Shown here piece after piece: positions 46,401 through 61,400 of a stretch of DNA of 64,000 nucleotides. The DNA comes from Arion vulgaris (Eukaryota > Mollusca > Gastropoda > Stylommatophora > Arionidae): positions 39,437,789-39,501,788 of the forward strand of contig CM036768.1 of the NCBI GenBank assembly GCA_020796225.1, in the 5' to 3' direction. Both the position numbers and the translations under genes were made by a program. The first letter of the stretch is position 1. Each line of letters begins with the position of its first letter. Under the pieces are notes generated by a model, which searched no databases, was not told where the DNA came from, and saw only the letters and a list, made by a program, of their open reading frames with translations.

Positions 46401-49400
46401 TGTGTGAGATTGAGAGAAGGATATGTGTGGAAGTGATGGAAATGTGTATGTTTAGATAGTACAAAAGGTAAAAAAGTAGACTATTAAAAAGTAAAGACTA
46501 TTTAAAGTAGTCTTCTTCTTCTTCTTTGCGTCGTTCTTAGGGACCAATTTTAATTACTCTTTGTGATATGTTTGATCTTTGCCAGGAACGTGTATACGTT
46601 GCACATTGGTTTGGTAGGCTCCTAAATGCATAGGCTTCTACACGTTAGGACATGTGCAAGAGGCGACTAAGGCCAACCTCCTTAGTCGCCTCTTACGACA
46701 TACGTGGCAGGTAACAGTGGTTCTATTCTTTACACCCCAAATTTGGGCCCGGTAACCACTCGGGCGTTTAAAGTAGTAAAATGGAATATGAAAAAAATGA
46801 AAATCATGTTATATCCTTTACAGGATGTAGCCATCAATCACAGTAAACGAGTTGTTGATTTTTCTAGGCACCACTTATATGTTCAGTAGTTTGCCATGCG
46901 GGAACTTATGATCCTGGCAGGTTCAACCAAGCCGGATAGGCCACTGAGGAGGGGACAGATGAAGTATGGTCTCCTGGTCCTCCAGGTCGGGGGTTGGGCT
47001 TGGGAATAACAATCCCATCCTTTAAAAAATTTCAACATTACGGAAACAGCAACAAAGACACAACATATTCACGGGCATGAAGACCTACTAGAGTCATTGA
47101 CTCATATGAACACAATACAGAGGAAGGCCAAGAATAGAAAAGAATGATGTTCGTTTGTTGATGCCCTAAACACCAAGGGTGTAACAGGCTAAAGAAAGTT
47201 TGCCATGGTACAGGTTAATAGTAAAATAAATTAGATTAATGACAATTTTTCGCCCGAGTGGTTACCGGACCCAAATTTTGGGTGTAAAGAATAGAACCAC
47301 TGTTACCTGCCACGCATGTCGAAGAGGCGACTAAGGAGGTTTGGCTGAAATCGGATGCACATGTCCAAGCGGTAAAAGTCTATCGTTTAGGGCCTACCAA
47401 ACCAATGTGCAACATATACACGTTCTTGGCAAAGATCAAACATATCACAAAGAGTGATTAAAATTGGTCATAAAGAACGAACGCAAAGAAGAAGAAGATG
47501 ACAATTTTTTCACAAAATTGTTTCTAGTTATGTGATCAAATGCTTTTTTGTGATCCACAAATGCAATGTGCAGGTGTTTGTTAAATTTGACAGTCCTTTC
47601 CACTAACTGACTGAGGGCGAATATTGAGTTGGTACAGCTTCTATTCTTCCAGAATGGTATTTGTGAGTCGTTAAGCTGTGACTCAATGATGTGGCATAGT
47701 TTTGTTAGAGTACTTTACATAATATTTTCCGGTGTGACATAATAGCGCAGGTCCTCTATATTTTATACAATCCCTTTTGTTAGCTATCTTCTTTCAGATG
47801 GGAACTATTTAATTCAACTTACTGTATTTAATAAATTCTTTGAATGTTTTAAAATGTTTTAAAGAAATTCATTTCTTCATATAACTAGATGATGAATAAT
47901 TGGTATGACCTTTGCTTTGTTGGAATCATTGACTGCCAGCTTGGCAAGTCCTTGGGTCAGCTCTGAGGGTGTGAAGCCACGAAATCTTCTCTTTTGTTTG
48001 TTCTCTAGGGCTTTGTGGATCCAATGTACAATGTTCTTTATTGTATCTGAAAAATAATGCATACAAGAGAGGATATTAATTAGTCAGTCTCTCTATCAGT
48101 TTGTAATGTATAAGCTGGACATTGTAGCTTTCTTGTCTTTCATTCTCTTGAAATATTGTCTATGTTGTCTCTTGTTTACACTTCAATATCTTTTCTCACT
48201 CACAAAGAGTTCAAGTGTCTACTCAGAATGCTGGGAGTATCAAGAAGAGACCAATTTCGAAATGAAGACATCAGGAAAAAGTGGGTACTACATCAGTATT
48301 GAACTTCATCAAGAAACAACAAATTAAATGGTTTGGTCACATAAGCAGATTACCAACAGCCTCAAAGAGCAATGCTACTCCCATACAGTAAATACAAAGC
48401 AAAAGGCTGTCCATGAAATAACACAAGTGGTGGAAAACACTATTTATGAAGTGCACACAATAACCTATTCTATAAATCTCTTCTTATCCTTACGCTGTGA
48501 GGCACAACAGGAATAGAGAAAATAGAAAGTGTTCAGAAGTATTCTTGTCAGTTGTTGTTTATTATATGGTACTGAGAGTTTGTTTCAGTATATCATATTT
48601 CAACAGTCATGAAGTATGTGCTCTGTAGTCTGAGGGGTCTGTCTACATGTAAACATGACTGAATATGGTCTGAGAGTTTGTTTCAGTATATCATATTTTA
48701 ACAGTCTGAATAGCCATAGGTACTAATATATATTATGATCAGAGAAAGGAGATGGCTTGGACATAGGTGTAGAATGGCATGAGGCACTGTGGTAAAGGCA
48801 GCTCTTGGATAGACAATGGATGGATGGAGAAAACATGGCATACCAAAGGAAACTTGAAGAAAAATGGTGTTGAGAGAAATACAAAAAAGTGTAAACTAGA
48901 CTGGCAGCAAAGGGAGATCACACATGAATGCTTTATGTGTCAACTATGATAGAAGACATTATAGAGTGCTACCTGGTCAACAGGATAACGGACATGTTAA
49001 GACCTTAGAGTGTTGTTTGCTTCTGAGTGCGGCTGCTAGTGCATTTTTCCCCATCTTTGGACTTGCAAGATATGGCTGCAGAGTTTAGTGCTAGGAGAGA
49101 CACTAAGAGCTATGAACTTCATTCAGAATGCTTTTTGTTTATGTCCACTGCGATTATGTTGTGAAATGCATATTCAGAAAATGGTGGAAAGCTAGTCCTG
49201 GCTGTCATATGCAGTAATGTCTGTGCAGACGGTTGTGTTTTGCCATGGTGGTTGTTTCCTTCTATGTTAATTGCAAATTCAAAAGGCGGACGGTGGTGTT
49301 GGCACTCTAGTGACTGCCATATGCATCTAGTGCATGTGCAAGCTGCTGGTTTATGTTGGAGCTTCTGTTTGCTTGCAGAGTTCAAGTGAGACAATGATGT

Positions 49401-52400
49401 ACATTTTGAATAGGGTTCATAGGCACAGGAATGGAGCAATTATGGGGCAACCCAAAGATCTGCAAGGTATCAAATATACATACTCTAAGGAACTGGCACA
49501 GGAAAAAAAGTGCAAACATACTCTCATCATCATCAAGGTGCGTATCCTTTATAGGACGTTGCTCTCTTTGCAGCACATCTGAAATTCACTCTGTCTCTAG
49601 CCAGTTCACCCACTTCGTCAATGGTCATATTCATGGTTTCTTTAATATCTTGTAGCCATCTTCTTCTTGGTCTGCCTCTGCATCCTGGGACCCTGCCCTC
49701 TAATATTGTTCTCTCAAGGCCATCGTGACAAGTGATGTGACCAAAGTATCTTCTTTCTTCTTTGTGTTTGTTCTTAACGACCAATTTTAATCACTCTTTA
49801 TGATATTGATATTTTCCAAGAACGTATATACGTTGCACATTGGTTTGGTAGGCCCCTAAACGCATAGACTTCTACACGTTTAGGACACATGGATCCAATT
49901 TCAGCCAAACCTCCTTAGTCACCTCTTACGACATGCGTGGCAGGTATTAGTGGTTCTATTCTTTACACCCCAATTTAGGCCCCGGTAACCACTCAGGCAA
50001 GGATGCCATCAAACCACATATTTTATGTTTTAAAAAAAAATGTATTCTATTTATTTTTAAATAACAACCTGTAGTTACTGCCTATGGAAAGCTAGAATGA
50101 CCAATGACGAGATTTTGTCGGAGACAGATTCATACCAAAATCTAATCAATCGGATAAGATGCAGACAATAAGGTTTTTCTGACATGTAATTAGAAGGGCA
50201 GTTTAGAACATTTGGTTACAACAGGCAAAATACAGGGGAAGAAAGATAGAGGGACACAAAGGGGCAAAGTTCGGGATGACTTGAAATCGTGATTGTGTAA
50301 AAGTTTGGTGGCGGTGTTTATGGATTGTACCAGAGACATGATCCCCTACGCCAACCGGCACAGCACTTCACAGATTGCTCCGCATGGCTAGTGCAGCTGC
50401 AACAAAACTGTTCAGGTTAGAACTTTTACTTCCTTTACTCCAGAAAAACTCCTTGGCCTTACTGGGGATTGAACCCGGCTCTCTCGAATGGGAGCCCATG
50501 CTCTAATCCGTTCGGCCAGACACTTCACTAACTGCATTTAAAAATTAACTCTTTCAATCTTTTGTACCTACTCAACCTCCTCCTAAAATAATGTCTGTAG
50601 CACTCACCTGTTTCATCAATAAGTTTTGTATTCTCATCCTCTTCAACTATATATGCTAAGGTTAACATAGCAATGGATTTCAGGAACTCATCATTGGAGT
50701 TTATTAAAGGCATCACAACCTGCAGATTATAGAACAATGAAAATGGGAATATTGACTGAACTGTTTTTCTGTTTAGAATTTGTGTCTTTCTGGAAGAATA
50801 GATTATATTGTTTCATTACTTATAATCGAGAGAGAGAGAGACAGAGAGAGTTTCATTACTTTATTTCGACATCATGTAAATTACTTGGCTCGATATTGCT
50901 TTGTTGTACTCTGTTGGAATCCATTCGTTCCTATCAAGTTTTTGTTTTGTTTCCTTGATTTAGTAAAACTGCTAGCTTACCTATTTTTGTCTATCTCTCT
51001 CTTAGTTACTTTGTAACTACACATCTATTTCTGTACACATTGCTCTTAGTTACTTTGTAACTTCAGATCTATTTGTGTACACATTGCTCTTAGTTACTTT
51101 GTAACTTCAGATCTATTTCTGTACACATGGCTCTTAGTTACTTTGTAACTCACACATCTATTTTGTACACATGGCTCTTAGTTACTTTGTAACTTCACAT
51201 CTATTTGTGTACACATGGCTCTTAGTTACTTTGTAACTACACATCTATTTCTGTACACATGGCTCTTAGTTACTTTGTAACTTCAGATCTATTTGTGTAC
51301 ACATGGCTCTTAGTTACTTTGTAACTTCACATCTATTTGTGTACACATGGCTCTTAGTTACTTTGTAACTTCACATCTATTTGTGTACACATGGCTCTTA
51401 GTTACTTTGTAACTACACATCTATTTGTGTACACATGGCTCTTAGTTACTTTGTAACTTCAATCTATTGTGTACACATGGCTCTTAGCTACTTTGTAACT
51501 TCACATCTATTTGTGTACACATGGCTCTTAGTTACTTTGTAACTTCAGATCTATTTGTGTACACATGGCTCTTAGTTACTTTGTAACTTCAGATCTATTT
51601 GTGTACACATGGCTCTTAGTTACTTTGTAACTTCACATCTATTTGTGTACACATGGCTCTTAGTCACTTTGTAACTACACATCTATTTCTGTACACATGG
51701 CTCTTAGTTACTTTGTAACTTCACATCTATTTGTGTACACATGGCTCTTAGTTACTTTGTAACTTCACATCTATTTGTGTACACATGGCTCTTAGTTACT
51801 TTGTAACTACTTGGAGCCTCTTTTCTTCCAAAATTTCACAGAACTACACCTGTTGGGGATACAGCTATTTTCCATTCTTCTCACATGTCTTAGCCATCTT
51901 AATCTTCTACTGCTGAGCATGCCCATGATGGAAGGCAAGTTTGCACGTTGTAGTACTTCAGAGTTGGTTATCTTATCATACCACCTGATGTTCATAATCT
52001 AGTGGAGACATCGAAAGTGACAGATTCTAAGTCTCCTCTCATGTCTTGAGCAGGCTGTCTATGTTTCTGAGCCATAAAGAACTTATTACACCGAGACATC
52101 GAAAGTGAAAGATATTAAGACTCCTCTTGCGCTTCGAGTAGGCTGTCTATGTTTCTGAGCCATAAAGAACTTATTACACCGAGACATCGAAAGTGAAAGA
52201 TATTAAGACTCCTCTTGCGCTTCGAGTAGGCTGTCTATGTTTCTGAGCCATAAAGAACTTATTACACCGAGACATCGAAAGTGAAAGATATTAAGACTCC
52301 TCTTGCGCTTCGAGTAGGCTGTCTATGTTTCGGAGCCATAAAGAACTTATTACACCGAGACATCGAAAGTGAAAGATATTAAGACTCCTCTTGCGCTTCG

Positions 52401-55400
52401 AGTAGGCTGTCTATGTTTCTGAGCCATAAAGAACTTATTACACCGAGACATCGAAAGTGACAGATTCTAAGTCTCCTCTCATGTCTTGAGATGGCTGTCT
52501 ATGTTTCGGAGCCATAAAGAACTTATTACACCGAGACATCGAAAGTGAAAGATATTAAGACTCCTTTTGCGCTTCGAGTAGGCTGTCTATGTTTCTGAGC
52601 CATAAAGAACTTATTACACCGAGACATCGAAAGTGAAAGATATTAAGACTCCTCTTGCGCTTCGAGTAGGCTGTCTATGTTTCGGAGCCATAAAGAATTT
52701 ATTACACCGAGACATCGAAAGTGAAAGATGTTAAGACTCCTCTTGCGCTTCGAGTAGGCTGTCTATGTTTCTGAGCCATAAAGAACTTATTACACCGAGA
52801 CATCGAAAGTGAAAGATATTAAGACTCCTTTTGCGCTTCGAGTAGGCTGTCTATGTTTCGGAGCCATATAGTAAAGAACTAATTGAATGAAAATCGTGGT
52901 ATATCCCAAAGGATGTAGCCATCAACCACAGTTGGACCACTTACTTACTTACTTAATCCCGTCATGCCTAGTGACACATGGGGCTTCAGAAAGGACTTTC
53001 CATGTCTCCTGTACTGCAACCTTCAGCGCAGAGCCCCACGTCAGAGATGCGGTGTCAGTTCCTCTTCCATCATGCGCCTCCATGTTGTCCGTGGTCTGCC
53101 TTTCTTTCTCTTTCCTCTGGTGTCCAAGTGAGGGCTATCCTTGCAGGCATTTCTTGTATCATTCTCATAACATGTCCGAGCCATTTCCATCTTCTCTTTT
53201 GAGTATGTCATTCATTGCCTCTTGTCTTGTGTCTTGGAGTAGTTGGTTATTGGATATTTTTACTGGCCAAAAGATTCCCAAGATTCTGCGAAGACAAGAG
53301 TGGTGGAAAACTGACAGCCTGCTAGTATACAGTTGGACCACAGAAAGAACTAATTACACAGGCTTAATAGATTTGAATCTTCGTTGCAATGTTAATTTGT
53401 TAAACTTAACTGATTCACTACCGGGTTTTTTCGCCTCTGGACGAATTATTTTTAAGCTTCAAAATATTACACACCTACTTTAACTAAACTAAAATATTGT
53501 TTCTAAATATTATTTAAAGTTGATCTTATTATATATCAAATTAACGATAAATGAATGTACTTTCATAAAATATTTATTGTATCCAAAAATATCATGTTGT
53601 GTTGACTATGCATGAAAAATATTAGCATTAATTAAAAAAGCTCATTGAAATTATGAGAATAAAATCCAACTTATCAAGGGCCTTGATGAACAATATGTTG
53701 TATAAATCAGTCTAACTGCTCTCTTTATATATGTAAACATTATGAATACACAAAAACTGTTCACAAACTAGCATCATGACCTTTCATAAAAATCGCTAGT
53801 TTTTTATGGTCACATGGTATCCTAAAATGAAAGGTAAACTCTGTTTCAATTCAAATTCTAGCATAAGCCACAATGCCATGTATTCGTTATTGTTTACACA
53901 TCACTTCTAGATAGTTTCACGGTTAATATGAATCTTAAATCGGGAAGCTAAAATAATAAAAGCTTCACGTAATAGTCATCGTATTTTGAGCGACACATGG
54001 TCCAGGCAGATAGGAAATATTTACACTCCAGTGTTCCGTGGTACGGAATCAGTTAAACAATCACAACAAATGAAACAAATAAAACTTACCTCGGCAGTCT
54101 TAATTTCCTTAAAGTGATGCTTCACACCAGTACATCTGGCAATATTGTGCAAAGTGCTGAGAGAAGCTTTTAAGACATAGTACACATTCTATGGAAATAC
54201 AGAAAATGATATATCTTTGTGAGGGCTAGAGAAGCACACAGAATAAATTGTTTTACTTCTTCTTGTTTCATTTTCTCTAATTCTTATTTGTTATTGCTTA
54301 CTGAACTGACATCACAGTAATCTGGGCAGACCCATAGGTGCTCAGTCTTCCCCAACAGATGTGGAAGGGTATGCATACTAATGGTTCCTATGGCTAGCTG
54401 GTAAAACACATTTCTTTCTCTGCCTCTCAGGCATCCAGCTTTACTTGTAAAACATGTAATTCCAAACTCCTTAGATCATTGGATTGCTTCAACTGTAATT
54501 TTAGTGTCCTCATCCAACAGTAGATCACCAAGAGACCGTAGAACTTTCCCTTTATCCATTCTAAACTTCCCAACAATCAATGCTTTTGGTGCAAGCATGT
54601 CTGCTCTCTCTTTGCTGCAAACACTTGCATAACCAGGACAGTAGATCCATGCAAATCTCTGGAGGTTGGAAAACTCTGTAGATGGCATCAGGTTAGACAG
54701 CATGAAGACTGGTTTTACGAAGTTGTACAGTCATATCTCTCAACACTACTTTGTCATTTGTGGCTATTTTATGATCATCAATGACCAACATCAACATAAG
54801 AAAGAAAGTTGGCACAGAACCTGGTTTGCATTACATTGAGAAACAAAGACTGAAGTGGCTTGGCCACTTAATAAGGATGTATCCAAACTTCACAGTATAC
54901 ACAGTCTTCTACAACAGAACATCAGGGAAGGAGGTAAGAGGAATACCTGAAAAGATGGTTAGATGGCATAGCAGAATCCTGCCAAAGAGCAAAAATATCA
55001 ATTACCCAAGCCACCAGAACAGCACAAGACAAAAACAGAAAACCACAACATCGGGCAACAACAACCTGATAGTAGTGTGATGACACCGGGCAACAACAAC
55101 CCGATAGCAGTGTGATGACACCGGGCAACAACAACCCGATAGCAGTGTGATGACAAAAGAAGAAGAAGAATGATCTGAACCTTGATATCCTAGAATGATT
55201 GCAGACACAACTGGGTGGAGGTACTGGTACAGACAATGATCAGAGAAACCACCTTCATTTTTGTCCCTGGGCACGCAGGGGTAATGAACGAGCTGATAGA
55301 TTGGCTGGCTTGGCTACAATATCAGAGGGAGCTGCCATGGATTGAAAAGACATTCTTCACGCATTGAGAGAGTCTTTCCGAACAGAGGAGTGTCAGGGCT

Positions 55401-58400
55401 GTGAATCCCACTCGCTCACCAGATTTTGAGAGAGATGGTGTCAATATTGGTGCAGCCTGAAAAGAACGACATACTAAATATGCAAAGAGATTGATTAATC
55501 AACATCGAACTGGCGTGTTGGGCGCTGGACGCTGCTGGATTTGCTGAGGCGGAGATCGGAGCACCTATGGACATGTCCGAGTGCTATGATGATAGTCCTC
55601 ATATAACTGATAATAGTCAAAATAGTCCTACTTTACAACTATTGTCCTAAAGATAACATACAAGTAGAAAAAAAAACTGTCAAAATTCAGTTTCCTCTGT
55701 CAATTAAAAACAAAGTCTTAATAGAGACACCTAAAGAAAATGTAGTACAAAGCACTTACCTTGCTGTGCATGTTATCCAGGTATGGTTTATGACCTAAGT
55801 TAAGTGTCATTAGTTTGACTGCACCTGATTCAGCTAAACACTGTACAGACACAAATAAATATTGAGAATTTAAACAATGACTACTAAACTTCCATAATAT
55901 AACAAGACAATACAAAGAGCTGCCCCACCGCTACTCTCTGCTCTCAAAAGATGAAATGAAATCAATTGAACTTTTATTTCATACATGAGTGCTATGATGG
56001 CTTAGTGGTTAGTTTACTTAACTGAAATTTTATTTTATACATGAGTGCTATGATGGTTTAGTGGTTAGTTTACTTAACTGACATTTTATTTTATACATGA
56101 GTGCTATGATGGCTTAGTGGTTAGTTTACTTAACTGAACTTTTATTTCATACATGAGTGCTATGATGGCTTAGTGGTTAGTTTACTTAACTGAAATTTTA
56201 TTTCATACATGAGTGCTATGATGGCTTAGTGGTTAGTGTACTTAACTGAAATTTTATTTTATACATGAGTGCTATGATGGTTTAGTGGTTAGTGTACTTA
56301 ACTGAAATTTTACTTCGTACATGAGTGCTATGATGACTTAGTGGTTAGTGTACTTGCTTTATAGATGAATAGTCCAAGGATGAAAGTAACTAGTTGGATT
56401 TTTGAATTGTTAAACCTGAGTGTCGCAGGGTCAATCCAGCTTCAGATAAAAGACATACACTGTGTATAAATACTACTACTGATATAAATAAAATGCTGGA
56501 GAATCGAAATATAAATGAAGTTGCTGGTATTAATAAGTGATAGATTCCTTCTAGCATAGGGGAAATAGATGTCTGTGAAAAATAATGAACATAAAATGGG
56601 ACAAATTCAGGAGTAGTGATGAAATCAGAGAAATGTCTGGTCAATCACTAGTATCAACTGTTATAAGGATAAGATGGAAATATAGTGGGCATACCTTAAG
56701 AAGATATGATCAAAGAATACCAAAGCAAAAATTGAAGTGGGAGGCAATGGGTTCAAGAAAGAGAGAACACACTAGGGAAACCCTGAAACGAGCTTTACTG
56801 AGAGAGGTTAGAAATATAGAACTCAATTTCACGGTAGAGATTGAGCGAGTTGCTCAGAACAGAGCAGTATGAAGAAATTATTTGCAGACCCTATTTAACA
56901 TATAACGTCGAGAAAAAAATATATATATTTATATAGTGGAATTTTTTCAGGCTAATTTTTTCAGAAAAATATATAAATATATATAGTGGAATTTGTTCAG
57001 GCTAAAATGGCTATCAGGCTGACCCAGTATTATTTAAGTATGAGAAAACACGTGTAAGTAAAAGTGGTTGGTGTCATGTTGACCACATAACCCTTCATGT
57101 CTTATTGAAAGTTATATACAGTCGTAACAAAGCATTCCCCAATACACCACATGGTATGAAAACAGGTTCTTGACTTAACTTATGTGGTAAGTGAAGCCAC
57201 AACAACATGTGTGTACTATTAAATGAGGAGAATACATAGAACAGAAGAAATAGAGGACAAACTCAAAACATGTAGAGAACTGAAAGCTGGGGTTAGTTAG
57301 TTATTTGAATGTGCCAGTCTCTGACAATGTAAGATTTGTCATCAATATAAGAAAGAGGCAGTCATCATTTTTCAGACATGTGATGAGAAAGGGAGGTTTA
57401 GAACACATTGTAACAACTGGTAAAATCGAGGGTAGACGAGACAGGGAAAGACAGAAAGAGAGAAAATTTTGAATAGCCTGACTTCATGGCACGGAAAAGA
57501 GCGTCCTCATCTGAGATGATAGCAAACACCAGAGACAGAGATCTGTGGAGATCCATGATTATCTACGTTAGCCGGCACCTAATGATGATGATGATAATCG
57601 GACAATGATAAGTAACTCACCCTGGCCAAACTCTCACTGGCATCACTATAGTTCCAGCATGTGTTATAAGTGTAGTAGGTTGGAAACCAGATGTCATCAT
57701 TCTTGAAGATCCCCAGACTGTTCATCTGTTTCAGCATCGTTACTGTAATCTCTGGTAAAAACAACATTACAACTACAAATGATTGATTGATTGTATGTCT
57801 AGATTGAGACCGAAAGACTGCTCTTCGTCCCAAAACTCACTCAAGTAAGTAATTTAGTTTTATTTTTATCATGGAAGTATGAATTTTTTCAATTTTATTC
57901 ACCACTCTTTGTGATTTGTATGTGCTCCAAGTCTAAGAGCTATTGCATGTTGTGCCAGTTATGTGCCTACAAGTAGACCAGCACATCCCATTTCTGCGAT
58001 GCTTTATTTTACTAGGGTAGCTTCCCTAGGCTCCTACCTAGGTCACCTCTTACAATATGCCTAGCAGGTTGCAGTGTTACTATTCTTTGCTTCCCTTGAG
58101 AACCCCGGCAACACACAGGAAATATATATATATATATGTACTAGACAGTAAATACCAGATAAAGATGGATAGTAAAATGAGTCAGCCATAAATAAAGGAT
58201 CAATAACTATGGCTTCCTGTCAGATCTCATAATCCTAGTTGGATAATATCAGCTAGAGAAATGCCCCGACTGAGGATTTACTCAGATTAGCAATTGTTTA
58301 GATAGTCTGAAAGGTTAACTAAATATAGATCTGAGCTTACCATTATTGAATCATATTATTATAGTCAGTCTATGTACATCCTTCTTCTTCTTTTGTCATC

Positions 58401-61400
58401 ATACTGTTATCACATTGTTGCCCAGTATCATGGTTTTCTGTTTTTGTCTTGTGCTGTTCTAGTGACTTGGGTGATAGCTATGTTTGTTTTTTGGCAGGAT
58501 TCTGCTATACTATCTATCCATATTTTTCGTGGTCTTCCTCTCGCCTTCTTTCCTGATGTTCACGTTGTAGAAGACTATGTATACTGTGGAGTTTGGTTGT
58601 ATTCTTATTAAGTGGCTGAACCACTTCATTCTATGTTTCTCTATGTAATTCAAGCAAGGTTCTGTGCCAACTTTCTTTCTTATGCTGATATTGGTGTCTA
58701 TGTCTTTACTGGTGTTGTTGATAACTTTTCGTAGGCATCACATTTCACATGTTGTTATTTTTTTGCGACTGCGCTTTGCTCATTGTCCATGCTTGGCTCT
58801 AGTAACAAAGAGTAGGCATGAAAGTGCTGTTGATAATCTGTTGTTTGCTATCTGCATCATTTGAATGCAAAATGTCCCTAGATTGACAAAGGATGAGAAA
58901 AGCTAGCACAATTCAATGCAAGGATGCAATATGATGAAGAAATCAATGCTTGAAAGGTAGTCCAGCTACTATATTCATTAAACTATCAAAGAGAGTGTGG
59001 GACTACACAAAATTAGCATTGCAGATAAAGATCCAGATATATTGCTCCTGCATAATTAGCTCTTTACTATATGGCTCAAAAACATGGACAGCTTACTAAA
59101 GACATGAGAGGAGACGTAACATTGTGCAGGGTCATCTTGCAGTGGATGCCCTCTCACTGTGGAATACCAGGAAATGAAACAGCAGACCGATTGGCCAAGG
59201 AGGGTGGAACAAGTTGTCATTCTGCGCCTTAGAACAGGACACAATCGACTCCGCAGCCACATGAATACAAAATTCAAGATTGGCAATTCAGCCATGTGTA
59301 CATGTGGACAGGCACACCAGACTGCAGAACACATACTTCAAGACTGCCCTGAATATGATGCACTGAGGCAAACTCACTGGCCTAACGAAACAACACTCAA
59401 CAGAAAACTACATGGACCTCTGTGTGAGCTACAATAGACAGTGAAGTTCACACAAGAGACAACATTGAATATATAGACAAATTTCAAGCGAACAAAAGGA
59501 AGGAAGGTAACATTTTTCAATTTCGCAGTCTCCATAAGATAATGAACATCAGGTGGCATGACAAGATAACCAACTCTGAAGTACTGTAATGTACAAACTT
59601 GTCTTTCATCATGGGAATACTCAACAGTAGAAGACTAAGATGGTTGGAACATATGAGAAGAATAGAAAATAGCTGCTTACTCCAACAGTGACCGTTCTGT
59701 AAACTTTCGAAAGGGAAGAGGTACCAAGGCAAACCACTGCTCAGATATCTGTAAAGTTTCAAGCAAAGGAAAGATGCTTCTATTGGTTCAAATAATTAGG
59801 AAAAACTAGCTGATGACTGAGCTTTATGAAAAACAGCATTACGCAAAGGTGCTAATCGTTAGAAGAGAAACTTAGGGATGAGTGTGAAGACAAGAGAAAC
59901 AAAGCACAAACTCAGAAGTTGTCACAGCTGCACATTTGCCAAATGACCACCTGTAAAGACAAAAAAGCCAACCAAAGTGCATGTGAGACGTGCTGAGGTT
60001 TGTCAGAAGAAGATGCTTGAGTATGTGGGGAAGCATAGCTTCTAGGTTACCATAGATACACATTATCAGTTAAATTAAAAATAACATATCAGCATTTGTA
60101 TTTTGCTTTCTTCTTTCTTCTCTGCTTCTTTTCCTGTTAGACATAGCAGGTTTAACTGATGATCGGTTTCCGAGACAGTGCACGCTCGGTAGCTTGATAT
60201 GCTGTTGTATTGTATTGTGAAGTTTTAAGATGTCAGTAACTCCATCAATTCATCTTTTTCTTGGTCTGCACCTTCCTCTTGATGATTCCATTTTCAGGTT
60301 GTACGCTCTTGCAACTGGTGTATTCAGGTTCATTCTCACCAAGTGGCCAAACCATTTGAGTCTCTGTTTTCAATGAATCTAATAGCAGGTGTTGTTCCGA
60401 CTGTTCTTCTAATTTCCTCATATCTTATATAGTCTCTTCTTGTTTTATTTACAGCTTTCCTCAAGTATCTTTATATTTCATACAGATCCCAACAGATTGA
60501 GATACCATCTGTTCAACAAAATAAGGATGTCTTGTTCTTGTTGTTATGAACCTCAAGAGTATTTCACAAAGTAGGAGCGTTGTAGCTTCGGAAACAATCA
60601 TAGCATCTCCAGAAAAAAAAGCACTAACGGCAATGAACAGAATGGCTTGGTTCGGATTCGAAACCCTGAACTTTGGAATGCAAGACAAACAACTTAACCG
60701 TTTAGCCTCAGAGAATCTCACAAAGATCTCAGTCTACAAAGATTGAGCATTGAAAATTTTGTTCTAACATTTGCTCTTTTCAACACTTCAGTGTTGGTGA
60801 TCTTATCTTGACACTGAGTGCTACCTGAATATCTCACCTGCATACCCTAAGTCAGCCAGAAAGTCCCCAATCTCTATCCTATCATTGCTATAGTCCCAGT
60901 ACAGGTCTCCAATAGCCTTTTGATACTTCATGCCATCACCATGGTGATACTCCTCCATAGTTTTCAGCTCCGTTACAGCAATGGACACTTTCTCCTTCAC
61001 CTGGTCAATAGACATGTTCTTGCTCCGTGAATCAATGTCATTCTTTGGTGTGACGTTCTGAAAATAATGACAACATGTTTAGTTTTGAGAATCAATAATC
61101 TTCAAAGTTCGGGTACCACATTACCATATCAGTATTTAGCATTTATAAGCAAGCACTATGTTCCTCAAAAAGCAATGTTACTTTGCGTGCCTCGGCATAA
61201 AGAGGCTTTAATCTCCCACATAACAAATAAACAAGTGTAGAGACATGTATAGAACTCAGTGATAAGTGTTACTACCTATTTATTTTTCTTAAAGTTTTCT
61301 TTTTGGGTGGGTGTTGGGGTGGGGTGGGGGAAGAGAGGAAGAGAATAAGTTGAGTGGGTCCTGTGTTGAGGTTAAATGTTTAATGGGGCGGTGACCTAAA

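Noticed and set aside
50444..50516. Functional tRNA gene
   Set aside because: A and B boxes are recognisable, but the arms do not pair fully and a SINE-type body follows.
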